Source: Candidatus Rokuibacteriota bacterium (GTDB lineage: Bacteria > Methylomirabilota > Methylomirabilia > Rokubacteriales > CSP1-6). From it: a DNA stretch of 49,263 nt. How positions within the stretch are numbered: the first letter of the stretch is position 1; every line of letters starts with the position of its first letter. Shown here in pieces: positions 35,451 through 43,843 of this stretch. The notes under the pieces were generated by a model. The model was not told the origin of the DNA. It made no database searches and saw only the letters and a list, made by a program, of their open reading frames with translations. Made by a program: the position numbers and the translations under genes. The stretch covers positions 104,878 to 154,140 of the forward strand of contig JAUSJX010000078.1 of NCBI GenBank assembly GCA_030647435.1. The letters run 5' to 3'.

Positions 35451-36208
35451 TGCTCGAGGCCGTCCAGCTCGTCAAGCGCTTCGGCGGGGTCACCGCCGTG
35501 AACGGCCTCGACTTCCGTGTCGCCGAGGGCGAGATCGTCGGCCTGATCGGTCCGAACGGCGCCGGCAAGACCACACTCGTCGACCTCCTGACCGGCCACC
35601 AGCTCCCCACCTCCGGGCGCATCGCGTACCTCGGCCGGGACATCACCGCGAGCCCGCCGCAGGCCCGGAACCGCCTGGGGCTCGCCCGCACCTTCCAGAT
35701 CGCGCGCCCGTTCCTGTCGATGACCGTCCACGACAACGTGATGGCCGGCGCGCTCTTCGGTCGACGCGGCCGACGGCTCGGGCTTGACGCCGCCCGCGCC
35801 GAGACCCGCCGCATCCTCGATCGCGTCGGCCTGACCGCGATGACCGCGGTGCGCGCTTCCGCCCTCACCAACGCCGGCAAGAAGCGGCTGGAGATCGCCC
35901 GCTGCCTCGCGACCTCGCCGAGCCTCCTCTTCCTGGACGAGCCGCTCTCCGGCTTCAATCGCCGCGAGGTCGACGAGGCGCTGGGGATGATCCGCGAGAT
36001 CAACCGGTCCGGTATTACGATCGTCTTCATCGAGCACATCGTGCCGGCGGTGACCGCGGTGAGTGACCGCATCGTCGTCGTCGCCAACGGCGCCAAGATC
36101 GCGGAAGGCACGCCGGCCGAGATCCTGGCGCACCACGAGGTCAAGCGCGCCTACCTGGGCGACGTGCGGGCGACGGCCGCCCGCTACGCGGCCGGCGGGA
36201 CCCGATGA
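35450..36208 (+). CDS. livG: Branched-chain-type ABC ATPase (LivG), module B
   Basis: This 252-residue ATPase has Walker A GPNGAGKTT (about 34-42), Walker B LLFLDEPLSGFN and H-loop VFIEHIV. The signature position reads LTNAGKKRLEIARCLA rather than LSGGQ, a change also seen in the fused LivG of module A. GTG 35450 overlaps the livM stop, and the gene overlaps livF as ATGA. Confidence 0.9.
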   Translation: MLEAVQLVKRFGGVTAVNGLDFRVAEGEIVGLIGPNGAGKTTLVDLLTGHQLPTSGRIAYLGRDITASPPQARNRLGLARTFQIARPFLSMTVHDNVMAGALFGRRGRRLGLDAARAETRRILDRVGLTAMTAVRASALTNAGKKRLEIARCLATSPSLLFLDEPLSGFNRREVDEALGMIREINRSGITIVFIEHIVPAVTAVSDRIVVVANGAKIAEGTPAEILAHHEVKRAYLGDVRATAARYAAGGTR

Positions 36209-36945
36209 CGGGGAACGGGCAGCTGCGCGAGCCGCTCCTCGTCGTGGAAAACCTGGAGGCGGGGTACGGCGATACGCAGGTCCTCTGGGGCGTGACGCTC
36301 GACGTCCTGCCCGGCGAGATGCTGGCCGTGGTCGGGGCCAACGGCGCGGGCAAGACGACGCTGTTGCGCACGCTGTCCGGGCTCATCGTCCCGACCAGCG
36401 GCCGGATCCGGTTTGCCGGCCGCGACATCGCGGGAGCGCGAAGCCCCGAGATCGTGCGCCTGGGCATGGGCCACGTGCCCGAGGGCAGGCGCCTCTTCTC
36501 GGGCATGACCGTCGAGGAGAACCTCCGCATGGGGGCGTACGGCCGTGCGCACAAGGACCGGGCGGCCGTCCGCGCGGACCTCGAGCGCGTGTACGGGTAC
36601 TTCGCGCGTCTGCGTGACCGGCGGCGGCAGATCGCGGGGACGCTCTCGGGCGGTGAGCAGCAGATGTGCGCGATCGGCCGGGCGCTCATGGGAGACCCGC
36701 GGCTTCTTCTGATCGACGAGCTCTCGCTGGGGTTGGCGCCCGTCGTCGTCGAGGAGTTGATCCCCATCCTGCACGACATCCAGGGCGCGGGCACCACCAT
36801 CGTGCTGATCGAGCAGGACGTCAGCGTGGCGCTCCAGATCTCGGATCGTGCGTTCGTGATCGAAACGGGCCGCGTGACCCTCAGCGGCCCGGCGCGGGAG
36901 CTGGCGAAGGACGAGGCGATCGTGCGGAGCTACCTCGGCGAGTGA
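36205..36945 (+). CDS. livF: Branched-chain-type ABC ATPase (LivF), module B
   Basis: This 246-residue ATPase has Walker A GANGAGKTT, signature LSGGEQQM, Walker B LLLIDELSLGLAP and H-loop VLIEQDVS. The Glu-Leu after Walker B (DELS) replaces the usual DEPS. It completes the importer, and its stop lies 58 bases before the binding-protein gene. Confidence 0.9.
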   Translation: MTGNGQLREPLLVVENLEAGYGDTQVLWGVTLDVLPGEMLAVVGANGAGKTTLLRTLSGLIVPTSGRIRFAGRDIAGARSPEIVRLGMGHVPEGRRLFSGMTVEENLRMGAYGRAHKDRAAVRADLERVYGYFARLRDRRRQIAGTLSGGEQQMCAIGRALMGDPRLLLIDELSLGLAPVVVEELIPILHDIQGAGTTIVLIEQDVSVALQISDRAFVIETGRVTLSGPARELAKDEAIVRSYLGE

Positions 36946-37003
36946 GGGCGCGGCGGGTGGCCCTCGGCGACGGCAGAACATCACCAGCGACAAGGAGGCA
37001 ACT

Positions 37004-38254
37004 GTGACGACTGAGAGACACGGGACGACACGACGGACCTTCCTCGGGGGCGCGGCGGCGACGGCCGCGTCGGTCTTCGGCCCCGGCCGCGTCTACGCGC
37101 AGAAGGCCGGCACGCTGAAAATCGCTTCCGTGGTGAGCCTGAGCGGGAACTTCGCCAGCTACGGCGACCACCTGAAGCGCGGCACCGACATCGCGGTCGA
37201 GCGGATCAACGCGGCCGGCGGCGTCAGGGTGGGGGACACGACCTACAAAGTCGACGTCCAGCACTACGACGACAAGACCGACGCCACCACCGCCGCCCGC
37301 CTCGTGGAGCGCGCCGTCACCACGGAGAAGGCCCACATGGTCCTGGCCCCCCTGGGCAGCGTGCTCGTGAAGGCGTGCATCCCGGTGGCCCAGCGTCTGC
37401 GCTTCCCGATGATGGCCCACTGGGCTCACGTTGACAGCGTCTTCGCCGCCCAGAAGGGCGACCCCTGGCTCTTCTCGGCCCTCAACGGGTTCAGCGGGTT
37501 CTACACGCTGATCATGGAGATGGCGGCGAAGTTCGACAACCCGAAGATCGGGAAGGTGGCGATCCTCTCGCCGAACGACGAGCTGGGCGTGTCCGCGCTC
37601 AAGGAGTACTTCCCGAACGACCTGAAGCGGGCGAAGCTCCAACTGGCCGCCGCCGAGCTGTACCCGGCGAAGACCCAGGAGTACGTCGGCGCCCTCGAGC
37701 GCATCCGGCGCTCCAACCCCGACGGGATCGTCATCAACGCCTACACGCCGGACATCATCGCGATCTTCAAGGAGATGCAGATGACGAAGCTCTTCCCGCC
37801 GCTGCTCGTGGTCGAGGCGCCGACGAAGCTCTACGACGCCCTCGGCCCCGCCATCAACGGCGCGTTCGTGCCGTTGATGTGGCACGAGAGCCTGACCGGG
37901 CCCAAGGACCCGTACATCGGGAGCAACAAGGAGTTCGCGCGCATCTACAAGGACAAGCACAAGGAGGACGTGGTGGACTTCGTCGCCCCGCTCGGGTCGC
38001 ACAACGTGCTCGTCTACGTCCAGGTCCTGCAGAAGGCGGGCGTGGTGGATGACCCGGCGAAGATCCGGAAGGCCTTCCTCGAGTTCCAGGGCGAGACGTT
38101 CTTCTCGAAGGTCTCCTTCAACGACATCGGCCTTAACCCGCAGCACACCATTTACCCGGGGCAGTGGCACGACGGCAAGATCCATCTCGTGTACCCGCCC
38201 CAGCTCGCGACGGCGAAGCCGATGCACCCGTTCCCGCTGTGGAAGAAGGCGTAG
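37004..38254 (+). CDS. ABC substrate-binding protein with Tat-type signal, module B
   Basis: This 416-residue type I periplasmic binding protein starts at GTG 37004 behind AAGGAGG. The N-terminus has a twin-arginine motif (TTRRTFLGGAAATAASV), so it is likely exported folded. The mature part begins LKIASVVSLSGNFASYGDHL and has INAAGGVRVG and APLGSVLVKACIPVAQ. It lies directly before the molybdenum-hydroxylase genes, 13 bases from the FAD subunit, so uptake and hydroxylation appear coupled. Ligand unknown. Confidence 0.88.
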   Translation: MTTERHGTTRRTFLGGAAATAASVFGPGRVYAQKAGTLKIASVVSLSGNFASYGDHLKRGTDIAVERINAAGGVRVGDTTYKVDVQHYDDKTDATTAARLVERAVTTEKAHMVLAPLGSVLVKACIPVAQRLRFPMMAHWAHVDSVFAAQKGDPWLFSALNGFSGFYTLIMEMAAKFDNPKIGKVAILSPNDELGVSALKEYFPNDLKRAKLQLAAAELYPAKTQEYVGALERIRRSNPDGIVINAYTPDIIAIFKEMQMTKLFPPLLVVEAPTKLYDALGPAINGAFVPLMWHESLTGPKDPYIGSNKEFARIYKDKHKEDVVDFVAPLGSHNVLVYVQVLQKAGVVDDPAKIRKAFLEFQGETFFSKVSFNDIGLNPQHTIYPGQWHDGKIHLVYPPQLATAKPMHPFPLWKKA

Positions 38255-38267
38255 CAGGAGGACATCG

Positions 38268-39134
38268 GTGAAGCCAGCGCCTTTTGAGTACCACGCTCCA
38301 CGAACGTTGGACGAGGTGCTGGCGCGGCTCCGGCAGGCCGGCGGGGAGGCGAAACTCCTCGCCGGCGGCCAGAGCCTCGTGCCCGCGATGAACCTGCGCC
38401 TGGCCCGGCCGCAGGTCCTGATCGATCTCGGCCGGGTCAGCGAGCTCGATTACATCCGTGAGGCCAACGGCCACCTCGCCGTGGGCGCACTCGTGCACCA
38501 GCGCGCCGCCGAGCGGTCCGACGCCGTACGGCGTGATGTGCCGCTCCTGGCCCGGGCGCTTCCGTTCATCGGCCACCCGGCGATCCGCAACCGCGGCACC
38601 ATCGGCGGAAGCTTGGCCCATGCGGACCCGGCCGCCGAGTTGCCCGCAGTCGCCACCGCGCTGGACGCCGATCTGGTCATCGCCGGCCCCGGCGGTCAGC
38701 GCGTCGCCAAGCCGTCCGAGTTCTTCGTGTCGTACTTCACCACCTCACTCCAGCCCGACGAGGTGCTGGTCGAGGTCCGGCTGCCCCGGGCCACGTCGAG
38801 CATGCGCTCGGCGTTCGTCGAGATCTCCCGTCGGCACGGGGACTTCGCGATCGTCGGCGTGGCGCTCTCCGTGGACCTCGACAGCGGCCGCCGGTGCCGC
38901 GCTGCGCGCGTGGCGATCGTCGGCGTGGGACCGGGGCCGGTGCGCGCCGTGCAGGCCGAGCGCTGCCTGGAGGGCCAGGTGGCGAGCGAGGCCCTCTTCC
39001 GCGAGGCCGGCCAGATCGCGGCCAAGGAGATCGATCCACCGAGCGACATTCACGCGACGAGCCACTACCGCCGGCGCCTGACGGCCGTGCTTCTCGAGGA
39101 CGCGGGTCGCCAGGTGCTCGGCCCGAGCGCATGA
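38268..39134 (+). CDS. Molybdenum hydroxylase FAD-binding medium subunit (CoxM/XdhB type)
   Basis: This 288-residue protein transfers electrons from the iron-sulfur subunit to FAD. FAD-binding motifs are AKLLAGGQSLVPAMNLRLAR (about 26-45) and RNRGTIGGSLAHADPAAELP (about 107-126). GTG 38268 follows CAGGAGG. It overlaps the 2Fe-2S subunit as ATGA. With the two following genes it makes a complete S-M-L enzyme. Confidence 0.9.
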   Translation: MKPAPFEYHAPRTLDEVLARLRQAGGEAKLLAGGQSLVPAMNLRLARPQVLIDLGRVSELDYIREANGHLAVGALVHQRAAERSDAVRRDVPLLARALPFIGHPAIRNRGTIGGSLAHADPAAELPAVATALDADLVIAGPGGQRVAKPSEFFVSYFTTSLQPDEVLVEVRLPRATSSMRSAFVEISRRHGDFAIVGVALSVDLDSGRRCRAARVAIVGVGPGPVRAVQAERCLEGQVASEALFREAGQIAAKEIDPPSDIHATSHYRRRLTAVLLEDAGRQVLGPSA

Positions 39135-39643
39135 GGACGCCGATGTCCCAAAAGATTCCGATCCGCATCACGGTCAACGGCATCGTCCACGAACGGGAGG
39201 TCGAGCCGCGGCTGCTGCTGGCCGACTTCCTCCGTCACGAGCTCGAGCTCACGGGGACGCACGTGGGCTGCGAGCACGGCGTGTGTGGCGCCTGCACGGT
39301 CATGGTGGACGGCGCCAGCGCCCGGAGCTGCCTGCTCTTCGCCGCCCAGCTCGACGGTGCCCGCGTGACGACCGTTGAGGGGCTCGTCCGGGACGGCGAC
39401 TCGCAGCCGATCCAGGATGCGTTCCACGAGAACCACGCCCTCCAGTGCGGCTACTGCACGCCGGGGTTCCTGATCACGCTGTACGAGTTCCTGGCCGACA
39501 ACCCGGAGCCGACCGAGCAGGAGGTACGCGAGGCGCTCTCGGGCAACCTCTGCCGGTGCACGGGCTACCTCAACATCCTCAAGGCCGTGCAGGATGCGGC
39601 CGGCCGGTTGCGCGCGGCCGGGCTGCGACCGGCCGTACGCTAG
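39131..39643 (+). CDS. Molybdenum hydroxylase 2Fe-2S small subunit (CoxS/XdhC type)
   Basis: This 170-residue protein has the two cluster motifs of the family: C47, C52 and C55 in GCEHGVCGACTV (plant-ferredoxin type), and C106/C109 (QCGYCTPGF) with C141/C143 (LCRCTGY). ATG 39131 overlaps the preceding stop; ATG 39143 is an alternative that removes four residues. It passes electrons from the Mo site to FAD. Confidence 0.92.
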   Translation: MRTPMSQKIPIRITVNGIVHEREVEPRLLLADFLRHELELTGTHVGCEHGVCGACTVMVDGASARSCLLFAAQLDGARVTTVEGLVRDGDSQPIQDAFHENHALQCGYCTPGFLITLYEFLADNPEPTEQEVREALSGNLCRCTGYLNILKAVQDAAGRLRAAGLRPAVR

Positions 39644-39655
39644 CAGGAGATCGAC

Positions 39656-42037
39656 ATGGCACATGGTACGACCACCGGCTACGTGGGGCGGGACGTGCTC
39701 CGCGTGGAGGACGACAAGCTCCTGAAAGGGCTCGGCATCTTCGTCGACGACCTCCATCTGTCCGGGCTGGTTCACCTGGCGTTCGCCCGGAGCCCCCACG
39801 CGCACGCGCGCATCCGCGCGATCCGGACGGAGAGGGCCAGGGCGCTGCCGGGCGTGCTCGCCGTCTTCACGGGCCGCGACCTCGAGGCGCTCTGCAAACC
39901 GATGCGCGTCGAGATCGCCTTCCCCTCGTACAAGGCGCCCGCGCGCCCGGTCGTGGCCGTCGACGCCGTGAAGTTCGTCGGCGACGCCGTGGCCGTGGTG
40001 GTGGCGGAGAGCCGGTACATCGCCGAGGATGCCGCCGACCTGGTCGAGGTCGACTACGAGCCCCTCCCGGCCATCGTCGACGTCGAAGCGGCGCTCGACC
40101 CCACGGCCCCGCTGGCCCATCCCGAGCTCGCCGACAACGTGTTCTTCAAGAGCGAGTTCAAGGCGGGGGACGTCGATGGCGCCTTCGCCTCGGCGGACCT
40201 GGTCCTCAAGGAAAGCTTCCGGACCGGCCGCGTCGCCGGCGTGCCCCTCGAGCCGCGCGGCTGCGTGGCCGCCGTCGAGCGGGGGCGCGGGACGCTGACC
40301 TTCTGGACGTCGACCCAGATCCCGCACATGGTGCGGACCGCGCTGGCGGACCTCCTCATCGAGCCGGAGCTCAGCGAGCCGAAGATCCGCGTGATCACTC
40401 CCGAGGTCGGCGGCGGCTTCGGCACCAAAGCCCACGTCTATCCGGAGGAGATCGTGACGGCGGCCCTCGCGTTCAAGGTCGGTCGCCCCGTCAAGTGGGT
40501 GCAGGACCGGCGCGAGGAGCTCCTGACCGACATCCATTCCCGCGACCACGTCTACGAGCTCGAGGTGGCCGTGAACCGCGATGGCGTGCTCAAGGGCGTG
40601 AGGGCGCGGATCCTCACCAACGCCGGCGCCTACTCGTCGTTCCCCTTCGGCTGCACGCTGGAGCCGACCGGCGGGGCGCGGATGCTCCCCGGCGCCTACC
40701 GGATCCGCGACTACGCCTACGAGTGCTACGCCATCACGACCAATACGTGCCCGGCGGGGGCCTACCGGGGCGTGGCGCAGCCGAGCGCCTTCATGGCCAT
40801 CGAGGGAATGATGGACCGCATCGGCCGCGCCCTCGGCATCGATCCCGCCGAGGTCCGCTTCCGCAACCTCATCCAGCCGGAGGAGATGCCGTACGTCAAC
40901 GTAGTGGGTGTCCGCTACGACACGGGCAGCTACGTGCAGTCGCTGCGGCGGGCGCTGGAGCTGGCCGGCTACGACGAGTTCCGCAAGCACCAGACGCCCG
41001 GGCGGCTCCAGGACGGGAAGTACCGGGGCATCGGCATCTGCTGTTTCACGGAGATCACCGGCACCGGCGCGCCCGGCTGGCGGGCCCGCGGTCTCACGCG
41101 CGTGCCGGGCTTCGACAGCGCGCTCCTCAAGATCGAGCCGACCGGTAAGGTCACCTGTGTGGTGAGTACCGCCGGCGCGGGCCAGGGGCACGAGACGACG
41201 TTCGCCCAGCTCATCGGCGAGGAGCTCGGCATCCCGCTGAGCGACATCACGGTGATCGAGGGCGACACGGCTGGCGGCCCCTACGGCACCGGCACCTTCG
41301 CCAGCCGGAGCGTGGTGACGGGCGGTGGCGCCATCGTCCGCGCCTCGGCGAAGCTGCGGGACAAGATGAAACGGATCGCCGCCCACCTCCTGGAGGCGGC
41401 ACCGCAGGACATCGTGCTCGACGCGGGCTACGCCACCGTCCGCGGGATGCCCTCGAGCCGCGTGACGGTGCGCCAGATCGCGGAGAACGCCTACTCGATG
41501 TCGTCGAAGGGGCTGCCCGACGGTGAAGAGTACGGGCTGGAAGCGACCGACTACTACGATCCTCCCCTCGTCACCATCGCCAACGGGACCCACGTGGCCG
41601 CGGTCGCCGTCGACCCGCGGACCGGCCGGGTGGAGATCGAGCGCTACGCGATCGCCCACGACTGCGGGCGGGTCATCAATCCGATGCTCGTCGAGGGTCA
41701 GATCCAGGGCGGCACCGCGCAGGGCATCGGCGAGGCGGTGATGGAGCTCATGGTGTACGGTGAAGACGGGCAGTGCCAGACGGCCACCCTGATGGACTAC
41801 CTGCTCCCGACGACCGCCGACATGCCGGCCCTGACTATCGACCACATCGAGAGCCCGTCCATCGACACGGCGGGAGGGTTCAAGGGCGTCGGCGAGGGAG
41901 GGGTCATTGGTGCCGTGCCGGCCATCACCAATGCGGTGGCCGATGCTCTCGCAAGCTTTAAAGTGAACGTCAACCGTATTCCGTTGACGCCTGACCGCGT
42001 GCTCGCGCTCATCGAGGGCGCAGCTTCAGGCGCCTGA
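39656..42037 (+). CDS. Molybdenum hydroxylase large subunit (xanthine dehydrogenase/CoxL family), module B
   Basis: This 793-residue catalytic subunit is paralogous to the one at 19291. It has FVDDLHLSGLVHLAFARSPH, PEVGGGFGTKAHVYPEE, PAGAYRGVAQP (about 365), GAGQGHETTFAQ and GFKGVGEGGVIGA (about 739) with the catalytic Glu. There is no AYRCSFR loop, so it is not a CO dehydrogenase. In this context it may hydroxylate a pyridine- or other ring-type acid next to nitrogen, the step that makes hydroxypyridines for NicX-like cleavage. That substrate is inference. Confidence 0.9.
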   Translation: MAHGTTTGYVGRDVLRVEDDKLLKGLGIFVDDLHLSGLVHLAFARSPHAHARIRAIRTERARALPGVLAVFTGRDLEALCKPMRVEIAFPSYKAPARPVVAVDAVKFVGDAVAVVVAESRYIAEDAADLVEVDYEPLPAIVDVEAALDPTAPLAHPELADNVFFKSEFKAGDVDGAFASADLVLKESFRTGRVAGVPLEPRGCVAAVERGRGTLTFWTSTQIPHMVRTALADLLIEPELSEPKIRVITPEVGGGFGTKAHVYPEEIVTAALAFKVGRPVKWVQDRREELLTDIHSRDHVYELEVAVNRDGVLKGVRARILTNAGAYSSFPFGCTLEPTGGARMLPGAYRIRDYAYECYAITTNTCPAGAYRGVAQPSAFMAIEGMMDRIGRALGIDPAEVRFRNLIQPEEMPYVNVVGVRYDTGSYVQSLRRALELAGYDEFRKHQTPGRLQDGKYRGIGICCFTEITGTGAPGWRARGLTRVPGFDSALLKIEPTGKVTCVVSTAGAGQGHETTFAQLIGEELGIPLSDITVIEGDTAGGPYGTGTFASRSVVTGGGAIVRASAKLRDKMKRIAAHLLEAAPQDIVLDAGYATVRGMPSSRVTVRQIAENAYSMSSKGLPDGEEYGLEATDYYDPPLVTIANGTHVAAVAVDPRTGRVEIERYAIAHDCGRVINPMLVEGQIQGGTAQGIGEAVMELMVYGEDGQCQTATLMDYLLPTTADMPALTIDHIESPSIDTAGGFKGVGEGGVIGAVPAITNAVADALASFKVNVNRIPLTPDRVLALIEGAASGA

Positions 42038-42133
42038 CGGCCGTGCCGCACACACTCAAGGGAGAGTGAGAAGGGCGGGCCGTCGCCCGCGCTCGGCGAG
42101 GCTAGCCCGGATAAGTCGTGAACCAACAGCGGG

Positions 42134-42225
42134 CACCCTCACCCCGACCATCTCCCTCGTGAGGGAGAGGGAGCCTGCCTTGCCACCCTCTCCCCCGCCG
42201 AGGCGGAGAGGGCAGGGTGAGGGGG
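42134..42225. repeat. Palindromic intergenic repeat element
   Basis: Within the 284-base gap after the molybdenum-hydroxylase genes, outer arms CCCTCACCC (42136-42144) and GGGTGAGGG (42215-42223) enclose two smaller hairpins. These are CTCCCTC/GAGGGAG (42152-42167) and CCCTCT...AGAGGG with CCGCC/GGCGG (42186-42212). This layout is common in dispersed REP/MITE-like intergenic elements. It may act as a terminator or mRNA end-stabiliser. No other feature is seen in this gap before the ribosome site of the next gene. Confidence 0.65.
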
Positions 42226-42321
42226 AGCGTACGACGCAGAGCATGCGTTCGTGAATAAAGCGGGCGAGGCGACGGCGCGCATGGAACGAGAAGCTCACCT
42301 CCGAGAAAGGGAGAGAAAGAC

Positions 42322-43401
42322 ATGAAATTCGGCATAGCGTACGATCTCCGCAATCCGCGCCGGTGGATGGTGCCGTTCAACAAGCTCTATCAGGAATGCG
42401 TCAACCAGGCCGCGGCCGTCGAGGAGCTGGGATTCGACAGCGTGTGGGTCTGCGAGCACCACTACTCGGAGGACGACGGATGGATCCCCGCGGGCCTGAC
42501 CCTCGCGGCGGCGATCGCGGCGCGCACCCAACGCGTGAAGATCGGCACGTACATCATCCCGCTGCCCTTCCACGATCCCGTGCGGGTGGCCGAGCAGGTG
42601 ACCGTGCTCGACTACCTCTCGAACGGCCGGATCCGGCTCGGCGTGGCCGTCGGCTACCGGGTCCAGGAGTTCCGGACGCACGGCATCGATCGCAAGGAGC
42701 GGGGGGCCCGGCTCGAGGAAGGCATCGACATCATCAGGAAGTGCTGGACCGAGGAGAAGTTCTCGTACGACGGCCGGTTCAACAAGCTCAAGGACCTGAC
42801 CTTCTATCCCCGGCCGATCCAGGTCCCGCACCCGCCGATCTACATCGGCGCGCAGACGGCGGCCGCCATCCGGCGCGCGGCGCGCCTCGGCTGTCATCTC
42901 CTGCCGTTCGGCGGGCCGGGGACGTACAAGCTCTACACCGACGCCCTCCGCGAGAACGGCCGGGATCCGTCGCAGTACGAGTTCGCGACGATGTATCTGT
43001 ACAGCCCGATCGTGTGCCGGGATCCCGAGGCGGTGTGGAAGACGTACCGCCAGCAGATCATGTACCGCCTCGACTGGTACGACCGCTGGTACAACGAGGC
43101 CGCGGACCTGCCGAAGAACCAGCTGCAGCTGCTCGCCGACGCCTCCGAACGCGAGCGGCGCGAGCGCGAGGCCATCATGACGCCCGAGGAGTGCATCGCC
43201 TTCATGACGAAGTTCCTGGCGAACATGCCGTGCACCGAGGTCGTCATGTGGGCGGGCTACGCCGGTGTTCCGCTGAGCGTGAGCTTCGAGTGGATCGAGC
43301 TGTTCGCCAAGGAAGTCATGCCGCACTTCGGGAACACGGTGGGCGGCTATGCCGTGGACACCTCCGCCCCGCGGAAGCCGTCCATGATGCTGAAGTCGTA
43401 G
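42322..43401 (+). CDS. LLM-class flavin/F420-dependent oxidoreductase, module B
   Basis: This 359-residue luciferase-like TIM-barrel protein has AAAVEELGFDSVWVCEHHYS, IGTYIIPLPFHDPVRVAEQV, LGVAVGYRVQEFRTHGI and PPIYIGAQTAAAIRRAARLG. The EHHYS segment and early barrel resemble bacterial luciferase-type monooxygenases and F420-dependent dehydrogenases; the cofactor cannot be fixed from sequence reading. GGGAGAG precedes ATG 42322. It begins after the palindromic repeat and is followed by a cupin gene 10 bases later. Confidence 0.87.
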   Translation: MKFGIAYDLRNPRRWMVPFNKLYQECVNQAAAVEELGFDSVWVCEHHYSEDDGWIPAGLTLAAAIAARTQRVKIGTYIIPLPFHDPVRVAEQVTVLDYLSNGRIRLGVAVGYRVQEFRTHGIDRKERGARLEEGIDIIRKCWTEEKFSYDGRFNKLKDLTFYPRPIQVPHPPIYIGAQTAAAIRRAARLGCHLLPFGGPGTYKLYTDALRENGRDPSQYEFATMYLYSPIVCRDPEAVWKTYRQQIMYRLDWYDRWYNEAADLPKNQLQLLADASERERREREAIMTPEECIAFMTKFLANMPCTEVVMWAGYAGVPLSVSFEWIELFAKEVMPHFGNTVGGYAVDTSAPRKPSMMLKS

Positions 43402-43411
43402 CGGCACGGCG

Positions 43412-43843
43412 ATGGCACGCGAGATCGAGAAGATCCGGATCGACGTCGATGCCCCGCAGACGCGCCGCGTCCGGACGCTGCGGGGCAACCTCTACCCGGT
43501 GGGGCGGGCCCTGGTGACGCCCCACGGCAGCGGCGCCGTCGAGGACTTCGGCGCGGGAGAGACCTCGACCTGGCAGTTCTGGCACGCGGAGGCGCACTAC
43601 ATCCTCGCGGGCGCTGCCGACGTGAAGTACTCCCTGCCGCCCTGGTTCGACGAGGCGAAGACGATGCGCGTCGAGGCGGGGGACTTCTACATCATCCCGC
43701 CCGGCGCCGACATGACGTGGACCGTCACGTCGGCGGGGCCGCTCCGGAAGCTCTGTGTGATCCTGCCCAACGAGCGGCTGTACCAGGAAGTGCGGCCGCT
43801 CCAGGTCGAGCGGCTGACGCCCGGGGGCGGTTCGCGCGGATGA
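43412..43843 (+). CDS. Cupin-domain protein
   Basis: This 143-residue single-cupin protein has its first motif region around WQFWHAEAHYILAGAADVKY and its second around VEAGDFYIIPPGADMTWTVT. Some metal ligands look incomplete: one His pair is plausible in HAEAHY, but the second motif lacks a clear His. It may therefore be a binding or structural cupin rather than a dioxygenase. It sits between an LLM oxidoreductase and an acyl-CoA ligase and overlaps the latter as ATGA. Confidence 0.75.
   Translation: MAREIEKIRIDVDAPQTRRVRTLRGNLYPVGRALVTPHGSGAVEDFGAGETSTWQFWHAEAHYILAGAADVKYSLPPWFDEAKTMRVEAGDFYIIPPGADMTWTVTSAGPLRKLCVILPNERLYQEVRPLQVERLTPGGGSRG

Noticed and set aside
39065-41845. A 926-codon open frame on the minus strand
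   Set aside because: It lies opposite the molybdenum-hydroxylase genes, which have full family motifs. The minus-strand translation is rich in His, Arg and Gly without domains, as expected for an antisense shadow in GC-rich DNA.
19357-42037. Molybdenum hydroxylases as CO dehydrogenases
   Set aside because: Both large subunits lack the AYRCSFR active-site loop; they read GAYRGVA there, so CO oxidation is not supported.
42134-42225. CRISPR array
   Set aside because: The repeated CCCTC/GAGGG units are palindromic arms of varying spacing, not regular direct repeats with unique spacers.
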